Position numbers and translations under genes: made by a program. Shown here piece after piece: positions 14,272 through 21,864 of a stretch of 32,416 nt of DNA (the stretch's first letter is position 1; the number at the start of each line of letters is the position of its first letter). The notes below the pieces were generated by a model, which searched no databases, was not told the DNA's origin, and saw only the letters and a list, made by a program, of their open reading frames with translations. Location: assembly GCA_900543505.1 (NCBI GenBank), contig UQSB01000022.1, forward strand, positions 1 through 32,416. The letters run 5' to 3'. This stretch comes from an uncultured Collinsella sp. (lineage in GTDB: Bacteria; Actinomycetota; Coriobacteriia; Coriobacteriales; Coriobacteriaceae).

Positions 14272-16581
14272 ATGGCATTAACCCCCAACGAGGCATATGC
14301 GGCCAAGCAGCCGTTTGTGGACAAGGAGACGCTCGAGCATATCGTCGAGCAGTTCCCCACGCCATTTCATCTATATGACGAGGCGGGCATCCGACGCAAC
14401 ATGCAAGAGGTGCGCGACGCCTTCGCATGGAACCCGGGCTTTAAGGAATACTTTGCCGTCAAGGCCAATCCCAACCCGGCGCTCATCTCCATTCTCAACG
14501 AATACGGCTGCGGCTGCGATTGCTCGAGCTATACCGAGCTCATGATCGCCCGCTCGCTGGGTATCACGGGACACGACATCATGTTCTCATCCAACGACAC
14601 GCCGGCAGCGGACTTTGAGCTCGCCGACAAGCTGGGCGCCATCGTCAACTTTGACGACATCAGCCACATCGAGTTCTTTGAGCGCGTCGCAGGCCCCATC
14701 CCCAAGACGGTCAGCTGCCGCTTTAATCCGGGCGGTCTGTTCCAGCTCTCCAACGGCATCATGGACAACCCCGGCGACTCCAAATACGGCATGACCACCG
14801 AGCAGCTCTTCGAGGCCTTTCGCACGCTCAAGGCCAAGGGCGCCGAAAACTTTGGCATCCACGCATTCCTTGCCAGCAACACCGTCACCAACGACTACTA
14901 CCCCAAGCTCGCGCGCATCCTCTTTGAGCTTGCCGTGCGCCTGGAGCGCGAGACCGGCGCACACGTCGCCTTTATCAATCTGTCCGGCGGCGTCGGCATC
15001 CCCTACCTGCCCGAGCAGCAGGCCAACGATATCCATGCCATCGGCGAAGGAGTGCATGCGGCCTACGACGAGATTCTGGTTCCCGCCGGCATGGGCGATG
15101 TGGCAATCTGCACCGAGATGGGCCGCTTTATGATGGGCCCCTACGGCTGCCTGGTCACCAAGGCCATCCACGAGAAGCAAATCTACAAGGACTATATCGG
15201 TGTCGACGCAAGCGCCGTCGATCTGATCCGCCCTGCCATGTATGGCGCCTACCACCACATTACGGTGATGGGCCAGCCGGGTGGCTCCGACAAGACCGCG
15301 GCGCCTGTCACAAACACGTACGACATTACGGGCAATCTGTGCGAGAACAACGACAAGTTCGCCATCGACCGCGAGCTACCGCGGGTCGACATGGGTGATG
15401 TGCTCGTGATCCACGATACCGGCGCGCATGGTTACTCCATGGGCTACAACTACAACGGCCGTCTGCGCTCCGCCGAGGTGCTGCTGCGCCCCGACGGCTC
15501 GGCCGACCTTATCCGCCGCGCCGAGCGCCCGGGCGATTATTTTGCCACGCTCGACGTGTTGCCGAGCGGCCGAGAGCTGCTGGCCAAGTCGCGCGCCGAA
15601 AGCGCTCGTCGTCGCGCTCAGGACGAGCGCCTGGCCGTCGCCGTCCAATGGAACAAACGCATCCAGATCGCGGAAGCGAAGGAGAAGAACATGGATATCC
15701 GCAACCTCGAGGGCTCGATCGTCGCCCTTGTTACGCCGTTTAAAAAGGACGGCAGCGTCGACTTTGACGCACTCGAGCGCCTTATCGATTTCCACCTGCA
15801 AAATGGCACCGACGCCATCCTCACCCTGGGCACCACCGGCGAGAGCGCCACGATGACCGATGACGAGGACAACTCCGTCGTCGCCGCCGTGGTCAAGCAG
15901 GTTGCAGGCCGCGTCCCCGTCATCGCCGGCTCGGGCTCCAACTCCACGCAAACCATGCTCACCAAGTCGCTCACCTATCAGGGCCTGGGCGCCGACGGCC
16001 TGCTGCTCATTACCCCCTACTACAACAAGTCTAATGAAGAGGGCATCTACCAGCACTTTAAGACCGTTGCCGATGCCGTAGATATCCCCTGCATCCTGTA
16101 CAACATCCCCGGCCGCTGCGGCTGCGGCATCAGCGAGCGCAACGTAGAGCGCTTGGCCGCGCACCCCAACATCATGGGTATTAAGGAAGCCTCGGGCAAC
16201 GTCGCCTACGCGGCCAAGATCGCCCACCTGCTGTCCGACGACTTCCGTATGTACTCGGGCGAAGACACGCTCACCGTGCCGCTCATGAGCCTGGGCGCCT
16301 CGGGCACCATCAGCGTGTGGGCCGATGTTCAGCCGCAGCTCGTGCACGACATGTGCCGCGCCTATCTGGACGGCGACGTGGAGCGCGCCCGCGATATCCA
16401 AATTGCCGGCCAGCCGCTCATCAATGCCCTCTTTAGCGAGGTCAACCCCATCCCCGTCAAGGAGGCACTCGCCCAGATGGGCATGATCGAAGCCAACTAC
16501 CGCATGCCGCTGTGCCCCATGGCCGATAACACGCGCGCCGCACTTACCGATGCTCTGAAGGGAGCTGGTCTGCTTGATTAA
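14272..16581 (+). CDS. Fused diaminopimelate decarboxylase (LysA) - dihydrodipicolinate synthase (DapA)
   Basis: One uninterrupted 769-residue frame encodes two lysine-pathway enzymes. Residues 1 to about 455 are a PLP-dependent fold-III decarboxylase: EYFAVKANPNP with PLP lysine 64, NLSGGVGIPY, CTEMGRFMMGPYG, and C-terminal GAHGYSMGYNYNGRLRSAEV. This is the last lysine step. Residues 474-769 are DapA, the first committed step: LVTPFKKDGSVD, LGTTGESATM, LITPYYNKSN, NIPGR, and MGIKEASGN with the Schiff-base lysine. The junction (about 456-473) is Arg/Lys/Glu-rich. At codon 474 an ATG (15691) has AAGGAG 6 nt upstream, so free DapA may also be made. The gene follows a lysine riboswitch and overlaps dapB by 8 nt. 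A missed frameshift seems unlikely but should be tested. Confidence 0.9.
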   Translation: MALTPNEAYAAKQPFVDKETLEHIVEQFPTPFHLYDEAGIRRNMQEVRDAFAWNPGFKEYFAVKANPNPALISILNEYGCGCDCSSYTELMIARSLGITGHDIMFSSNDTPAADFELADKLGAIVNFDDISHIEFFERVAGPIPKTVSCRFNPGGLFQLSNGIMDNPGDSKYGMTTEQLFEAFRTLKAKGAENFGIHAFLASNTVTNDYYPKLARILFELAVRLERETGAHVAFINLSGGVGIPYLPEQQANDIHAIGEGVHAAYDEILVPAGMGDVAICTEMGRFMMGPYGCLVTKAIHEKQIYKDYIGVDASAVDLIRPAMYGAYHHITVMGQPGGSDKTAAPVTNTYDITGNLCENNDKFAIDRELPRVDMGDVLVIHDTGAHGYSMGYNYNGRLRSAEVLLRPDGSADLIRRAERPGDYFATLDVLPSGRELLAKSRAESARRRAQDERLAVAVQWNKRIQIAEAKEKNMDIRNLEGSIVALVTPFKKDGSVDFDALERLIDFHLQNGTDAILTLGTTGESATMTDDEDNSVVAAVVKQVAGRVPVIAGSGSNSTQTMLTKSLTYQGLGADGLLLITPYYNKSNEEGIYQHFKTVADAVDIPCILYNIPGRCGCGISERNVERLAAHPNIMGIKEASGNVAYAAKIAHLLSDDFRMYSGEDTLTVPLMSLGASGTISVWADVQPQLVHDMCRAYLDGDVERARDIQIAGQPLINALFSEVNPIPVKEALAQMGMIEANYRMPLCPMADNTRAALTDALKGAGLLD
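15679..15693 (+). promoter_or_regulatory. Internal ribosome-binding site and start for a separate DapA
   Basis: AAGGAG (15679-15684) is followed after 6 nt by ATG (15691), in frame with both halves of the fused gene and exactly at the usual DapA N terminus. This is the signal of a normal dapA gene start, kept inside a continuous frame. Confidence 0.7.
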
Positions 16582-17314
16582 GACCGTCATTATGGGAACG
16601 GGCCGCATGGGCTCGCTCATCCACACTACCGCCGAGGGCATTGTCAACGCCGCTGGAGAGCCCGTTTTTGATATCGTGGCCCAGATCGGTTTTGACCTGT
16701 CCGAGCTCGAGAGCACCCCGGCAGCCGACGTCATCATCGACTTCTCGAACGTCGTGACCTTCGATGCCGTCGTCGCCTATGTCGAGCGCACGGGCGCGGC
16801 GTTAGTCTCGGGCACCACAGGCTACACCCCCGAGCAGATGGACCGCCTGCGTGAGCTGGGCCAAAACGCCCGCGTTATGCACTCGGGCAATTACTCCATC
16901 GGCATCGCAGCCCTGCGTCATCTGGTAGCACAGGCCACGCGCGAGCTGCCCGGCTTTGACTGCGAAATCGTCGAGACGCACCATAACCAAAAAGTCGATG
17001 CCCCCAGCGGCACCGCAAAGCTGCTGCTCGACGCCGTCGTCGAAGCCGAGCCCGAGGCAGGCTACCACCCCGTCTATGGCCGCGAGGGCATGTGCGGAGC
17101 GCGCGACCCCAAGGAAATCGGCATGCACTCGCTGCGCGGCGGCACCGTAGCCGGTGTGCACGAGGTGGGTTTCTTTGGCCAGGACGAGGAAGTCACGCTC
17201 ACCCACCGCGCCACGAGCCGTCAGATCTTTGTCAACGGCGCCCTGGCAGCCGCGCAGAAGCTCGTCGCCCGTGAACCCGGCTTCTATACGTTCGACCAGG
17301 TCATGTTTGCCTAA
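16574..17314 (+). CDS. dapB: 4-hydroxy-tetrahydrodipicolinate reductase
   Basis: A 246-residue NAD(P)H-dependent reductase, the step after DapA in lysine/diaminopimelate synthesis. The N-terminal nucleotide motif is GTGRMG (8-13). VSGTTGYTPEQ, HSGNYSIGI and the signature ETHHNQKVDAPSGTAK with the catalytic His pair and Lys follow. Translation probably starts at TTG 16574, overlapping the DapA stop by 8 nt, with AAGGGAG 9 nt upstream; this implies coupling. The length is near the low end of the family because the segment between the first strand and the acidic NAD-binding region is short. It is third in the riboswitch operon, counting the fused gene as two. Confidence 0.92.
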   Translation: MIKTVIMGTGRMGSLIHTTAEGIVNAAGEPVFDIVAQIGFDLSELESTPAADVIIDFSNVVTFDAVVAYVERTGAALVSGTTGYTPEQMDRLRELGQNARVMHSGNYSIGIAALRHLVAQATRELPGFDCEIVETHHNQKVDAPSGTAKLLLDAVVEAEPEAGYHPVYGREGMCGARDPKEIGMHSLRGGTVAGVHEVGFFGQDEEVTLTHRATSRQIFVNGALAAAQKLVAREPGFYTFDQVMFA

Positions 17315-17353
17315 CCAGGTATCAACCGAATCCGCCCAAAGGAGAGATAGCAA

Positions 17354-18073
17354 ATGAGCAACGCAGCCGAGATGGATGCACAGGAGATTATCGACTACAT
17401 CGCCACCGCGCCCAAGAAAACGCCCGTCAAACTGTACGTGCGCGAAAAGCCGGGCATGAAGGTCCAGTGGGGCAATGCGCACGTCTACGGCGGTCGTCGT
17501 GGCAAGACCGTCTTTGGTGACTGGGATGAGCTCAAAACCATCCTTGATGCCAATGCCGATTCCATCGATTACTACGATGTGGAGAACGATTGCCGCAACT
17601 CCGCCGTGCCCATGCTCGACCTTAAGGGCATCAACGCCCGCATCGAGCCGGGCGCGATCATCCGTGACCGCGTCGAGATCGGCGATCGCGCCGTCATCAT
17701 GATGGGTGCCATCATCAACATCGGCTCCGTCATTGGCGAAGGCTCCATGATCGATATGGGCGCCGTGCTGGGCGGCCGCGCCACCGTGGGTAAGAACTGC
17801 CACATCGGCGCTGGTACCGTGCTGGCAGGCGTCGTGGAGCCCGCCAGCGCCACGCCCGTCATCATCGAGGACGATGTCATGATCGGCGCCAACGCCGTGG
17901 TCCTGGAAGGCGTGCGCGTGGGCAAGGGCGCTGTCGTTGCCGCCGGCGCCGTGTGCGTCGAGGACGTCCCCGCCGGCGCCGTCGTGGCCGGTGTCCCCGC
18001 CCGCGTCATCAAGATGCGCGACGCCCAGACCGACAGCAAGACCGGCCTGGAAGAGGGCTTACGTCAACTGTAG
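17354..18073 (+). CDS. dapH: Tetrahydrodipicolinate N-acetyltransferase
   Basis: A 239-residue left-handed beta-helix acyltransferase that acetylates tetrahydrodipicolinate in the N-acetyl branch of diaminopimelate synthesis. It closely resembles Bacillus YkuQ/DapH: an N-terminal domain (MDAQEIIDYIATAPKKTPVK), then VENDCRNSAVPMLDLKGINA and ARIEPGAIIRD. Hexapeptide repeats from about residue 95 to 215 follow (VIGEGSMIDMGAVLGGRATV, GKNCHIGAGTVLAGVVEP). This points to acetyl, not succinyl (DapD), chemistry. AAAGGAGAG precedes ATG 17354. It is the last gene of the riboswitch operon and is followed by a hairpin. Confidence 0.93.
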   Translation: MSNAAEMDAQEIIDYIATAPKKTPVKLYVREKPGMKVQWGNAHVYGGRRGKTVFGDWDELKTILDANADSIDYYDVENDCRNSAVPMLDLKGINARIEPGAIIRDRVEIGDRAVIMMGAIINIGSVIGEGSMIDMGAVLGGRATVGKNCHIGAGTVLAGVVEPASATPVIIEDDVMIGANAVVLEGVRVGKGAVVAAGAVCVEDVPAGAVVAGVPARVIKMRDAQTDSKTGLEEGLRQL

Positions 18074-18074
18074 G

Positions 18075-18102
18075 GTTACGCGGTTTTACCAAACCGCGTA
18101 AC
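18075..18102 (+). terminator. Hairpin after dapH
   Basis: GTTACGCGGTTT (18075-18086), loop TACC and AAACCGCGTAAC (18091-18102) form a perfect 12-bp stem 2 bp after the stop. There is no T-tract, so termination may be weak or the hairpin may protect the 3' end. From 18103 to 18256 nothing gene-like was found. Confidence 0.65.
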
Positions 18103-18256
18103 TAGCCGACGCTGCAAACGCCCCAGAGCGGCAATCTGACGTTCAGTCGTCGGGCATGACCAAAAGGTCAATGCCCCCCTCTTTCACGTCACCTTGCTCG
18201 CCATGGGGCGTTTTCGCTGAATTATGCTCAACCAGTAGCGAAATAAAGCCCCAAGT

Positions 18257-18290
18257 AAAAAGACCGAAGCCCTCATCCGAGGCTTCGGCC
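18257..18290 (-). terminator. Terminator of the nucleoid-associated-like gene
   Basis: On the minus strand CCGAAGCC (18288-18281), a 9-nt loop, GGCTTCGG (18271-18264) and TCTTTTTAC form a classic intrinsic terminator, about 32 bp after the stop codon at 18321. Confidence 0.85.
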
Positions 18291-18320
18291 TTCGCTTTCT
18301 CGCTGCAGGCGTAACGCAAC

Positions 18321-19325
18321 TTATCGATTCTCGATGCTGCCGATATTCTTGAGCTCGATGGAAATGAGGCCGTTGGGCTCGTTGACAAACTCGATGTACT
18401 CGGAGTTCGAACCCATCTCGGCCGGGAAGCTGACCTCGATACCCGTATCGGTACGAATCTTATGATTGCGCACCGCCGCGCGCTCGACCTGCTTGCGCTC
18501 CACGGGAACGCGCTCGGGAACCTTCTCCTCGGTCAGTGCCGCGCGCACACTTTCCTTGATGACCGGTTCGTCCTCAAAGACCTCATCGACGATATCCCAA
18601 GGCGGAAGCTCCTCGTCATCCTCGACCTTCTCGGCCACAGCGGCCTTAACCTTGGCGAGCGCCACGGCCGTGTTGGCGCCGTGCTCCTCGGCGACTTCCT
18701 CGACCACACGCGTCACGGTGTCGATGACCTCCTTGCCAGATACGCCCGTGTCGCACTGCAGCAGGCCATCGGGAATGAGCATGCGGTCTTCGCCGGCAAT
18801 CTTGCGCTTCTTGTCTACGTAGCCGATCTCCATGGTGCTCGCGCGCACGATGGCATAGCTCGGCACCTTCTGCGAGGGGTTCGGCAGGATAGCGTAATGG
18901 CGCGCGATGTCGTTGCGCACCTCCCCCTCCTCGCGGCCCACTTCGTGCATAAAAGCCTGCTTGGAGCCCAGCAGCATCACGGCAAACCAGCGGGCATCCT
19001 CATCGTCGTCAAAATCGGCCACGAGCACGTCGGTGGACTCGGCTTTCTCGGCTTTGGTGAGCTCGGAGGAGATAAACTCCGCAATCTGCTGCGACAGGTC
19101 CACGAACTCACGCTCGCCAAAGAAATAGCCCTTGAGCTCGCCGCCAAACGCAGAGTTCTCGGCAAACGTGGCGCGTTTATTGTCGGCCGAGGTACGTGCG
19201 CGGCGCAGATGCGTGGTCACAAAGTTGCGCACGGTACGACTCTCGATATCGAGCTCGCGCTGGCTCATAACGTTGACGGCAGAGTCAAAGTCCAGGATAT
19301 GCAGAATCGCGTGATTGATTTTCAT
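18321..19325 (-). CDS. Nucleoid-associated (NdpA/YejK-like) protein
   Basis: A 334-residue protein resembling the 37-kDa nucleoid-associated family. It opens with INHAILHILDFDS, the typical N terminus of the Gram-positive members. FVTTHLRRARTSADNKRATF and ELKGYFFGEREFVDLSQQIA come next; the middle part has WFAVMLLGSKQAFMHEV. The C-terminal third is acidic/basic and charged (PERVPVERKQVERAAVRNHK) and ends in a compact beta segment. The start ATG 19325 has GGAA 8 nt upstream; ATG 19334 would add three residues. It stands alone with its own terminator. The role is probably DNA or nucleoid binding, but little is known for this branch. Confidence 0.75.
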   Translation of the reverse strand: MKINHAILHILDFDSAVNVMSQRELDIESRTVRNFVTTHLRRARTSADNKRATFAENSAFGGELKGYFFGEREFVDLSQQIAEFISSELTKAEKAESTDVLVADFDDDEDARWFAVMLLGSKQAFMHEVGREEGEVRNDIARHYAILPNPSQKVPSYAIVRASTMEIGYVDKKRKIAGEDRMLIPDGLLQCDTGVSGKEVIDTVTRVVEEVAEEHGANTAVALAKVKAAVAEKVEDDEELPPWDIVDEVFEDEPVIKESVRAALTEEKVPERVPVERKQVERAAVRNHKIRTDTGIEVSFPAEMGSNSEYIEFVNEPNGLISIELKNIGSIENR

Positions 19326-19401
19326 ATACGGCATTCCGTTCTAGATCGATTTCGGCACGAACCAGTATAGCGGTCGAGCCCTCCCCGAGCGCATCGAAGA
19401 T

Positions 19402-19433
19402 TGGTGCATCGGGGACAGGTTGCTTTGCACCAA
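19402..19433. repeat. 32-bp REP-like palindromic element, copy 1
   Basis: TGGTGCATCGGGGACAGG through TTGCACCAA matches the element at 20615-20646 in 29 of 32 positions. Its ends are complementary (TTGGTGCA at 19401-19408 with TGCACCAA at 19426-19433) around a GGGGACAGG core. It begins 3 bp beyond the DUF2974 gene's stop codon. It is probably a member of a dispersed palindromic repeat family. Confidence 0.85.
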
Positions 19434-19436
19434 TGG

Positions 19437-20597
19437 CTAGCGCAGAAGCTCGGACTGCCAAGCCTCGAGCTGTTCTGCCAGACTCTTACCGGCAGCGGAC
19501 ATGTCGATCTGGGGTCGTTTGGGCATCAGTGCGCACTTAAGGATTGCCACGATGGTCTGCGAGACAAAGCGTCGTGTATCCTTGTCGAAACCTTGCGCAG
19601 CCTGGAGCATCACGGGCAGGCTCTCGCGCAGATTCCCAGCGATATCCGCAAACCGCTCAGCACCCGTAGCCTCAAACACGGAGAACAATGCATCTACAAA
19701 ACGCTCGCGCTCGGCAGGCCCCACTGCAAGCAGCATCTCGCGAATGGAGCCATCAACGTATCGAGCACCGGCGGACAGGCGCTCACAGTACACGAAGTCG
19801 CGACCATCAACCACCCAGCTAAAGGGATTGTGCTGCAGCAGGCTGAACTCGGTGCTCTCAACGATGGCATAGTCCTCCTGTGTCTCGAACATCATGCCAA
19901 AGATCGACGACCGAGGTAGCGTCTTATCGATGCGGCCGGAAAGATCGGCAAAGGCGTTGCCGTTCAGGAACTCCTCGACGAAGCCAGGACCATCATGGGA
20001 ATACACCCGTTCGATTCGCTCACGGGCGACATCGGAGCACATCGCCGCACCGTACACCGCAAGGTTTCCACCCTTGGAATGACCTCCGCACAAAAGCGGC
20101 CCGTCAATCGCATCCGCCGCCTCGTCCACATAACGCGCCGCGGATTCCTGGGAGGGCACGGGACACCAGAACGCCATGTTGAAGTCCTCTTTCCAGCCCA
20201 CAATCGTGCTGTCGGTCCCCCGGAAGGAAAGATAGCTAAACCCCGCCGGAAACCGGAACGCCATGGCTGCAAACTGCTCTGTCGCCACCACATCGCTCAC
20301 GGCACGATAGCCGCAAACGTGCACGCCACGGTAGCGAGGGCTTGCTGCCACGGCCTCCAACAAGGCCCTGCTCCCCTCTGGATCCCACAGGTCGCCAATC
20401 ATGTCCCGGTAGCACTCGGCACGAAGCAGCTCGCGTACGTCTAGGCCCTGCCAGTTCGTCAGCTCCGCCATATCACCCGGCAAACGCAAATAGGACAACC
20501 ACGCAAAGATCAGGCTATCCACCGCGCAGAACGACCGCTCCTCAAACGGATCAAACGCCGTCTGGGCATAGGTCAAAAAATTAGGCGAATCCGACAT
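19437..20597 (-). CDS. DUF2974 (Mbeg1-like) alpha/beta-hydrolase
   Basis: A 386-residue predicted lipase-like protein. The nucleophile elbow GGHSKGGNLA places Ser174 as catalytic residue, with the DUF2974-typical Lys next to it. Upstream, FSYLSFRGTDSTIVGWKEDF is the conserved oxyanion-region motif, and CAVDSLIFAWLSYL near the N terminus is also family-typical. VYSHDGPGF follows the nucleophile. There is no signal peptide, so it should be cytoplasmic. GGGAGGG precedes the start at 20597. The substrate is unknown. The gene is bracketed by two direct copies of a 32-bp repeat, one 3 bp after its stop and one 17 bp before its start. Confidence 0.85.
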   Translation of the reverse strand: MSDSPNFLTYAQTAFDPFEERSFCAVDSLIFAWLSYLRLPGDMAELTNWQGLDVRELLRAECYRDMIGDLWDPEGSRALLEAVAASPRYRGVHVCGYRAVSDVVATEQFAAMAFRFPAGFSYLSFRGTDSTIVGWKEDFNMAFWCPVPSQESAARYVDEAADAIDGPLLCGGHSKGGNLAVYGAAMCSDVARERIERVYSHDGPGFVEEFLNGNAFADLSGRIDKTLPRSSIFGMMFETQEDYAIVESTEFSLLQHNPFSWVVDGRDFVYCERLSAGARYVDGSIREMLLAVGPAERERFVDALFSVFEATGAERFADIAGNLRESLPVMLQAAQGFDKDTRRFVSQTIVAILKCALMPKRPQIDMSAAGKSLAEQLEAWQSELLR

Positions 20598-20614
20598 GGC
20601 CCTCCCATCAACTA

Positions 20615-20646
20615 TGGTGCATTGGGGTCAGGTTACTTTGCACCAA
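20615..20646. repeat. 32-bp REP-like palindromic element, copy 2
   Basis: TGGTGCATTGGGGTCAGG through TTGCACCAA is in the same orientation as the copy at 19402-19433, with three differences. TGGTGCA (20615-20621) pairs with TGCACCA (20639-20645). It touches the terminator of the ldh gene. Confidence 0.85.
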
Positions 20647-20681
20647 AAAGGCGCCCGGGCCGTGTGGGCCCGGACGCCTTT
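20647..20681 (-). terminator. Terminator of the ldh gene
   Basis: AAAGGCG, C, CCGGGCC (20647-20661), a GTGTG loop and GGCCCGG, A, CGCCTTT (20667-20681) form a 14-bp stem with one mismatch. In the minus-strand RNA it ends in CGCCTTTTT, 32 bp after the ldh stop. Confidence 0.85.
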
Positions 20682-20712
20682 CATTGTAGCCTGTTGCCCA
20701 AAAGAGCTGGAT

Positions 20713-21663
20713 TTAGCAGGAGAAGTCGACGCTGTCGATGATGTCCTTGAGGGCCTTGGCGGAGGCGGTAAGCTCATGCTGCTCGTCATCGTTCAGCGGC
20801 ACGGGGACGCGGCAGACAACGCCGTCGCGGCCAACGACGGTCGGCATGGAGATGGCAAGATCGGACAGGCCGTACTCGCCCACCATGAGCGAGGAAACGG
20901 GCAGAACGGTCTGCTCGTCACGCATGACGGCAGTGCAGATGCGCTTGACGGCCATGGCGACGCCATAGTAGGTGGCGTGCTTCTTCTCGATGATGGTGTA
21001 GGCGGAGTTCTTGACGTCCTCGGCGATGCGCTTCTCGGCAGCCTCATGCTCCAGATGACCGTGAAGCTCGCAGAAGGTGTTCAGCGGAACGCCGGCAACC
21101 TGAGCGCTGGACCAAGCGACAAACTCGGAATCGCCGTGCTCACCCATGACATAGGCCTGGACATCGCGCGGGTCGACCTCGACATGGGCACCAAGCATCT
21201 GCTGCAGACGGCCGGTGTCGAGCACGGTACCGGAACCGATGACGTGGCCCTCGGGCAGGCCGGACATCTTGATGGCGGCGTAGGTCAGAACATCGACCGG
21301 GTTGGAGACGATGAGCAGAATGCCGTCGAAGCCGGACTTCTTAATCTCGGGAATAATGGACTTAAAGATGCTGACGTTCTTGTTGACCAGGTCCAGGCGA
21401 GTCTCACCGGGCTTCTGGGCAGCGCCAGCGGTGACGACGATCATGGCGGCGTCGGCGACATCGGAATAATCGCCGGCGTAGATCTTCATCGGCTCGGCAA
21501 ACGTCATGCCGTGCGCGATATCCAGAGCCTCACCCTCGGCGCGGTTCTTGTCCACGTCGATGAGGACCATCTCGGAGAACAGACCACTCTGCATCAGCGC
21601 GAACGCCGAAGACGAACCAACGAAACCGCAGCCGACAATAGCGACCTTCTTCTCGTTAACCAT
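20713..21663 (-). CDS. ldh: L-lactate dehydrogenase
   Basis: A 316-residue NAD-dependent enzyme converting pyruvate to L-lactate. The Rossmann motif is GCGFVG (11-16). The specificity loop AGAAQKPGETR has Gln83, which marks lactate over malate dehydrogenase, and the arginine at 89. SNPVD and the catalytic His175 in GEHGDSE are present. The start ATG 21663 has GGGAG 6 nt upstream; an in-frame extension to 21741 would run through a leader hairpin and is rejected. It has its own terminator and a hairpin-bearing leader. It fits a fermentative anaerobe regenerating NAD. No Rex-type operator was spotted. Confidence 0.95.
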   Translation of the reverse strand: MVNEKKVAIVGCGFVGSSSAFALMQSGLFSEMVLIDVDKNRAEGEALDIAHGMTFAEPMKIYAGDYSDVADAAMIVVTAGAAQKPGETRLDLVNKNVSIFKSIIPEIKKSGFDGILLIVSNPVDVLTYAAIKMSGLPEGHVIGSGTVLDTGRLQQMLGAHVEVDPRDVQAYVMGEHGDSEFVAWSSAQVAGVPLNTFCELHGHLEHEAAEKRIAEDVKNSAYTIIEKKHATYYGVAMAVKRICTAVMRDEQTVLPVSSLMVGEYGLSDLAISMPTVVGRDGVVCRVPVPLNDDEQHELTASAKALKDIIDSVDFSC

Positions 21664-21690
21664 TAGAAACTCCCATCTCTCTCCACAAAC

Positions 21691-21719
21691 AAGCCGCCCG
21701 GGAACGACCCGAGCGGCTT
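21691..21719 (-). terminator. Hairpin in front of ldh: aminotransferase terminator or leader attenuator
   Basis: AAGCCGC, C, CGGG (21691-21702), AACGA and CCCG, A, GCGGCTT (21708-21719) form an 11-bp stem with one mismatch. The minus-strand RNA continues GTTTGT. It sits between the aminotransferase stop (21865) and the ldh ribosome-binding site, 27 bp before the ldh start. Confidence 0.65.
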
Positions 21720-21864
21720 GCCGTAATCCCAATACATCCAATCGGGACTTTGATTATGCTCCTATTCGCAGCCAAAAATCGACCGTTTACCGAAATTGTT
21801 TGCAGAAATCGTAAAATAACTGCACGAAATCGGTTTCGAGCTATTGACGAGCCGAAATACCTTT

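Noticed and set aside
18143..18388. 81-codon minus-strand open frame at the end of the nucleoid-associated-like gene
   Set aside because: It overlaps that gene's 3' end in another frame and runs through its terminator.
21664..21741. 26-residue N-terminal extension of lactate dehydrogenase
   Set aside because: The extension would read through a leader hairpin. The ATG at 21663 has a proper ribosome-binding site and gives the usual family length.
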